From the NCBI GenBank assembly GCA_965262015.1, contig OZ253494.1, forward strand, positions 1-64,000: a stretch of 64,000 nt of DNA, given 5' to 3'. The stretch is from G965262015 sp965262015. Lineage in GTDB: Bacteria; Spirochaetota; Leptospiria; Turneriellales; CBDBES01. This document shows positions 61,951 to 64,000 of the stretch, piece after piece; position 1 is the first letter of the stretch; every line of letters begins with the position of its first letter. The notes under the pieces are model-generated. The model saw only the letters and a program-made list of their open reading frames with translations. It was not told where the DNA came from and searched no databases. A program made the translations under genes and the position numbers.

Positions 61951-62274
61951 ATGGGGATGTTAAGTAGGTACAGTAAATTCGGTTCTTCGAAGGGTGAATC
62001 TTATAAGAAGAGTTCTTTGCTTACTGATACAAAGGCAAAAAAACAGCAGAAGGCCACAGCTAATACTGATTTTAGTAAGCTTTCCATGGCTAGTTTATCT
62101 GAAACAGAAATTACCTATCGTCAAGAATTGCAGAAAGTACGTTTTCAGGTTTCTTTAGGAATATTTCAACAAGTTCATAAAATAATGGAAATAAAAAAAA
62201 ATATTGCACGAGTCTTAACATACCAGAAGCAAATATCTCGTATACAAGCTAATGAGGCTTTGGATAAGAAATAA
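61951..62274 (+). CDS. rpmC: Ribosomal protein uL29 with N-terminal extension
   Basis: A 107-residue frame. The last ~60 residues match L29 (LSETEITYRQELQKVRFQVS, LGIFQQVHKIMEIKKNIARV). The first ~40 residues (Ser/Lys/Thr-rich) have no counterpart in ordinary 60-70-residue L29. No internal ATG gives a normal L29 start, because Met at about residue 47 would cut the first helix short. A TTGACA lies at 61897-61902 without a clear -10. It is the first gene of the remaining ribosomal operon and lies 127 bases after the IS30 remnant. It binds 23S rRNA at the tunnel exit. Confidence 0.85.
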   Translation: MGMLSRYSKFGSSKGESYKKSSLLTDTKAKKQQKATANTDFSKLSMASLSETEITYRQELQKVRFQVSLGIFQQVHKIMEIKKNIARVLTYQKQISRIQANEALDKK

Positions 62275-62280
62275 TAAATT

Positions 62281-62565
62281 ATGTCTATTCGTAAATATAA
62301 TAAAAATAGCGAAGTCGAGTATGGCAAGGGCAAGGTTTTACGTGGTAAGGTAATCTCAACTAAAATGTTGGATACGGTAACTGTATTAGTTGAGTATAGC
62401 AAGCTTAACAAACGTGTGAATAAGCGAATACTAAAAACTAAAAGAATATTGGCACATAGCACTGGAGATGTTCAAGTGAATGAGGGTGATTTTGTGTTTA
62501 TTAAAGAATCTAGACCCTTATCTAAAAATAAACATTTTGTAGTTGCGGAAGTAGCTTCTAAATAG
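62281..62565 (+). CDS. rpsQ: Ribosomal protein uS17
   Basis: A 94-residue OB-fold protein: GKVLRGKVISTKMLDTVTVLVE, NKRVNKRILKTKRILAHS and FIKESRPLSKNKHFVVAEV match S17 along its length. It binds 16S rRNA and is an early assembly protein. It lies 6 bases after rpmC and 10 before rplN, in standard order. Confidence 0.95.
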   Translation: MSIRKYNKNSEVEYGKGKVLRGKVISTKMLDTVTVLVEYSKLNKRVNKRILKTKRILAHSTGDVQVNEGDFVFIKESRPLSKNKHFVVAEVASK

Positions 62566-62575
62566 GTATTAGAGT

Positions 62576-62968
62576 ATGTTACAGATGCAATCTTACCTTC
62601 AAGTAGCCGATAATTCGGGCGCCCGTAGAGTACAGATAATTCGGGTATTAGGTGGAACTAGGCGTCGTTATGCTAGTGTGGGAGACCTTGTCGTTGTGGC
62701 TGTAAAATCAGCAGTGCCATCTTACGCACTTAAAGACTCTAGTGGAAGGAAAGATCATAAAAAAGCGGTATCTAATGCTGTGATAGTTCGCACTAAGAAA
62801 GAGATTCGTCGTTCTGATGGTACTTATATACGTTTTGATGATAATGCTTGTGCTTTGGTGGATAATCAAAACAATCCAAAGGGTACAAGAGTGTTCGGAC
62901 CAGTCGCACGCGAGTTAAGAGAAAAGCGATTTATGAAAATTGTCTCGTTGGCACCAGAAGTATTATAG
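62576..62968 (+). CDS. rplN: Ribosomal protein uL14
   Basis: A 130-residue protein. MLQMQSYLQVADNSGARRVQ at the start aligns exactly with the family N-terminus, so the ATG at 62576 is right. VLGGTRRRYASVGDLVVVAVK, FDDNACALVDNQNNPKGTRV and FGPVARELREKRFMKIVSLAPEVL are diagnostic. A short insertion (PSYALKDSSGRKDHKK) is slightly longer than usual. It bridges to the 30S subunit. rplX follows after 4 bases. Confidence 0.96.
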   Translation: MLQMQSYLQVADNSGARRVQIIRVLGGTRRRYASVGDLVVVAVKSAVPSYALKDSSGRKDHKKAVSNAVIVRTKKEIRRSDGTYIRFDDNACALVDNQNNPKGTRVFGPVARELREKRFMKIVSLAPEVL

Positions 62969-62972
62969 TTAT

Positions 62973-63317
62973 ATGGTTACACAGAAAATAAGTACAAAAC
63001 TCCGTTTGAATGATGAAGTCGTTGTTATTTCTGGTACTTCAAAACGTAAAAAAGGTAAAATTTTAGCGATTCATCGAGAAAAGGCTTATGTATGGATTAA
63101 AGGTGTCAATTTGAGGAAGAAGATTTTACGTCCGTCTCAGGAGAATCCCAAAGGAGGTTCAATCGAAATTGAAGCTCCTATTCACATTTCCAATGTTCAG
63201 TATTGGGATTCTAAATCAAAAAAAGGTACTCGTCTTAGTATAGTCCATAAAAAAGAGAATAGTGAAGCCCATACAAAAGATAGATTCATGGTTTGTTCTA
63301 AACAAGTCATTAGTTAA
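62973..63317 (+). CDS. rplX: Ribosomal protein uL24
   Basis: A 114-residue protein from ATG 62973. The frame is open from 62940, but that would overlap rplN and add 11 foreign residues. The KOW motif is LRLNDEVVVISGTSKRKKGKIL. GVNLRKKILRPSQENPKGGS and IEIEAPIHISNVQYWD are typical. It initiates 50S assembly. rplE follows after 7 bases. Confidence 0.93.
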   Translation: MVTQKISTKLRLNDEVVVISGTSKRKKGKILAIHREKAYVWIKGVNLRKKILRPSQENPKGGSIEIEAPIHISNVQYWDSKSKKGTRLSIVHKKENSEAHTKDRFMVCSKQVIS

Positions 63318-63324
63318 TGTTATT

Positions 63325-63867
63325 ATGACAAGACTAAAAGAAGCTTATAACAAAACTTATAGGTATGAACTGTTAGAAAGTTTGTCACTTTCTTCAGTTA
63401 TGGAAGTACCTATCCTAAAAAAGATTATTGTTAGTGTTGGTGCTGGCGAGGCAATACAGAATCCTAAAGTATTAGATAGTATCGCTAATGAGCTTGCCTT
63501 GATTACAGGACAAAAAGCGATAAAGACAAAGGCACGTAAGTCTATTGCTACCTTTAAACTTAGAGAGGGTATGCCCATTGGCGTTATGGTAAGCTTAAGA
63601 AACAAATATATGTATGAGTTTCTAGATCGGTTAGTAAATATAGTGCTACCTAGAGTGAAAGATTTTCGAGGCTTAAATCGTAATTCATTTGATCATGCAG
63701 GCAATTATAGTTTTGGCATTAAGGAACAGATTATTTTTCCCGAAATTAATTTTGATCATGTAGACACAGTGAGAGGCTTAAATATTACAATGGTAATACA
63801 CTCCAAAACAATCCAACATTCAATTAGCTTGTTGGAAAAATTTAATTTTCCTCTCAAGAAAGATTAA
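63325..63867 (+). CDS. rplE: Ribosomal protein uL5
   Basis: A 180-residue protein from ATG 63325 (MTRLKEAYNKTYRYELLESL), normal for the family; the upstream in-frame ATG at 63262 would overlap rplX. VPILKKIIVSVGAGEAIQNP, ITGQKAIKTKARKSIATFKL, then VKDFRGLNRNSFDHAGNYSF and GIKEQIIFPEI are diagnostic. It contacts 5S rRNA and the P-site tRNA. Confidence 0.96.
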   Translation: MTRLKEAYNKTYRYELLESLSLSSVMEVPILKKIIVSVGAGEAIQNPKVLDSIANELALITGQKAIKTKARKSIATFKLREGMPIGVMVSLRNKYMYEFLDRLVNIVLPRVKDFRGLNRNSFDHAGNYSFGIKEQIIFPEINFDHVDTVRGLNITMVIHSKTIQHSISLLEKFNFPLKKD

Positions 63868-63918
63868 GTTTACAGGGTAAGTTATAATATCAAAGTGATT
63901 TTTGAGGGATGGTGAGGA

Positions 63919-64000
63919 ATGGCTAGAAAAGCATTAATTGAGAAACAGAAGAAAGAACCACGATTCGCTGTAAGAAAGTATAATCGATGTGGTCTCTGTG
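63919..64000 (+). CDS. rpsN: Ribosomal protein uS14 type Z, 3' end outside window
   Basis: The first 27 codons are visible: MARKALIEKQKKEPRF, then AVRKYNRCGLC. The RCxxC pair is the first half of the zinc knuckle of the short (about 61-residue) C+ form of S14. A clear GTGAGGA site precedes the ATG, unlike most genes here. Operon order L5-S14 is standard. Confidence 0.92.
   Translation, partial: MARKALIEKQKKEPRFAVRKYNRCGLC

Noticed and set aside
1..64000. tRNA or rRNA genes
   Set aside because: I looked for T-loop patterns such as GTTCGAATCC and acceptor pairing, and found none I could support by eye.

Overview
The window is AT-rich DNA from a diderm (Gram-negative type) bacterium. It carries an outer-membrane assembly protein (BamA), a LolD/LolE lipoprotein exporter, several lipoproteins, a periplasmic DsbD-type domain and c-type cytochrome maturation genes. 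I cannot place it confidently. The histidine-kinase-ATPase/adenylate-cyclase fusion, the HDOD protein and the metallo-beta-lactamase/double cyclic-nucleotide-binding protein suggest spirochaetes. The CxxxY form of CcmE is known from Desulfovibrio-type Ccm systems. Shine-Dalgarno sequences are weak or absent before many genes. Short, decayed insertion-sequence fragments (mostly IS30-like) lie in nearly every long intergenic gap, which fits an old, rearranged, possibly host-associated genome.

Layout. 1-1337 (minus strand): a partial secreted protein, a lipoprotein and a small membrane protein. 1412-6042 (minus): the most unusual region, a tandem array of seven near-full-length paralogues of one small coiled-coil/membrane protein. 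They are interleaved with four divergent start-less relatives. Every near-full copy has the same two-palindrome upstream region, and copies differ by swapped membrane segments and by the number of 11-residue coiled-coil repeats. 6.5-19 kb: a KAS III-like enzyme with a carotenoid-cleavage-type oxygenase, ccmE-ccmF, pheS-pheT, a spermidine-synthase-like gene, two unknown genes, then a nucleotidyltransferase and nhaA on the minus strand. 19.5-27.6 kb: glutamate synthase gltB-gltD, then rsmI and a putative glycoside hydrolase. 28-33 kb: DUF2237 protein, HDOD protein, ATPase-cyclase fusion, a PTPS-III pterin enzyme and a membrane-anchored SurA/PpiD-like chaperone. 33.6-38 kb: acyltransferase-like membrane protein, bioB, bioF, hisA, ruvA. 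38-50.4 kb: a lipase-like hydrolase, bamA, serB, a DsbD N-domain protein, the cyclic-nucleotide-binding hydrolase, a TPR protein, lolD-lolE, hisF and a second hydrolase. 50.7-61.3 kb: a large VWA8/midasin-like AAA protein, a heme-binding-type beta-barrel protein, nagZ, uvrC, tgt and a UvrD/PcrA helicase. 61.4-64 kb: two IS30 remnants, then rpmC-rpsQ-rplN-rplX-rplE-rpsN, a ribosomal operon that has lost its usual upstream half at this location.

How it fits together. The housekeeping genes cover translation, DNA repair and recombination, envelope biogenesis, nitrogen assimilation and biotin, histidine and serine synthesis. Histidine and biotin genes are scattered rather than in complete operons. 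A cAMP circuit can be inferred: the cyclase at 29.6 kb makes cAMP, and the protein at 43.9 kb pairs a metallo-hydrolase with cyclic-nucleotide-binding domains. The best candidate for an undescribed system is the 1.4-6.0 kb array, which has the architecture of a modular, length-variable paralogue locus with silent copies.
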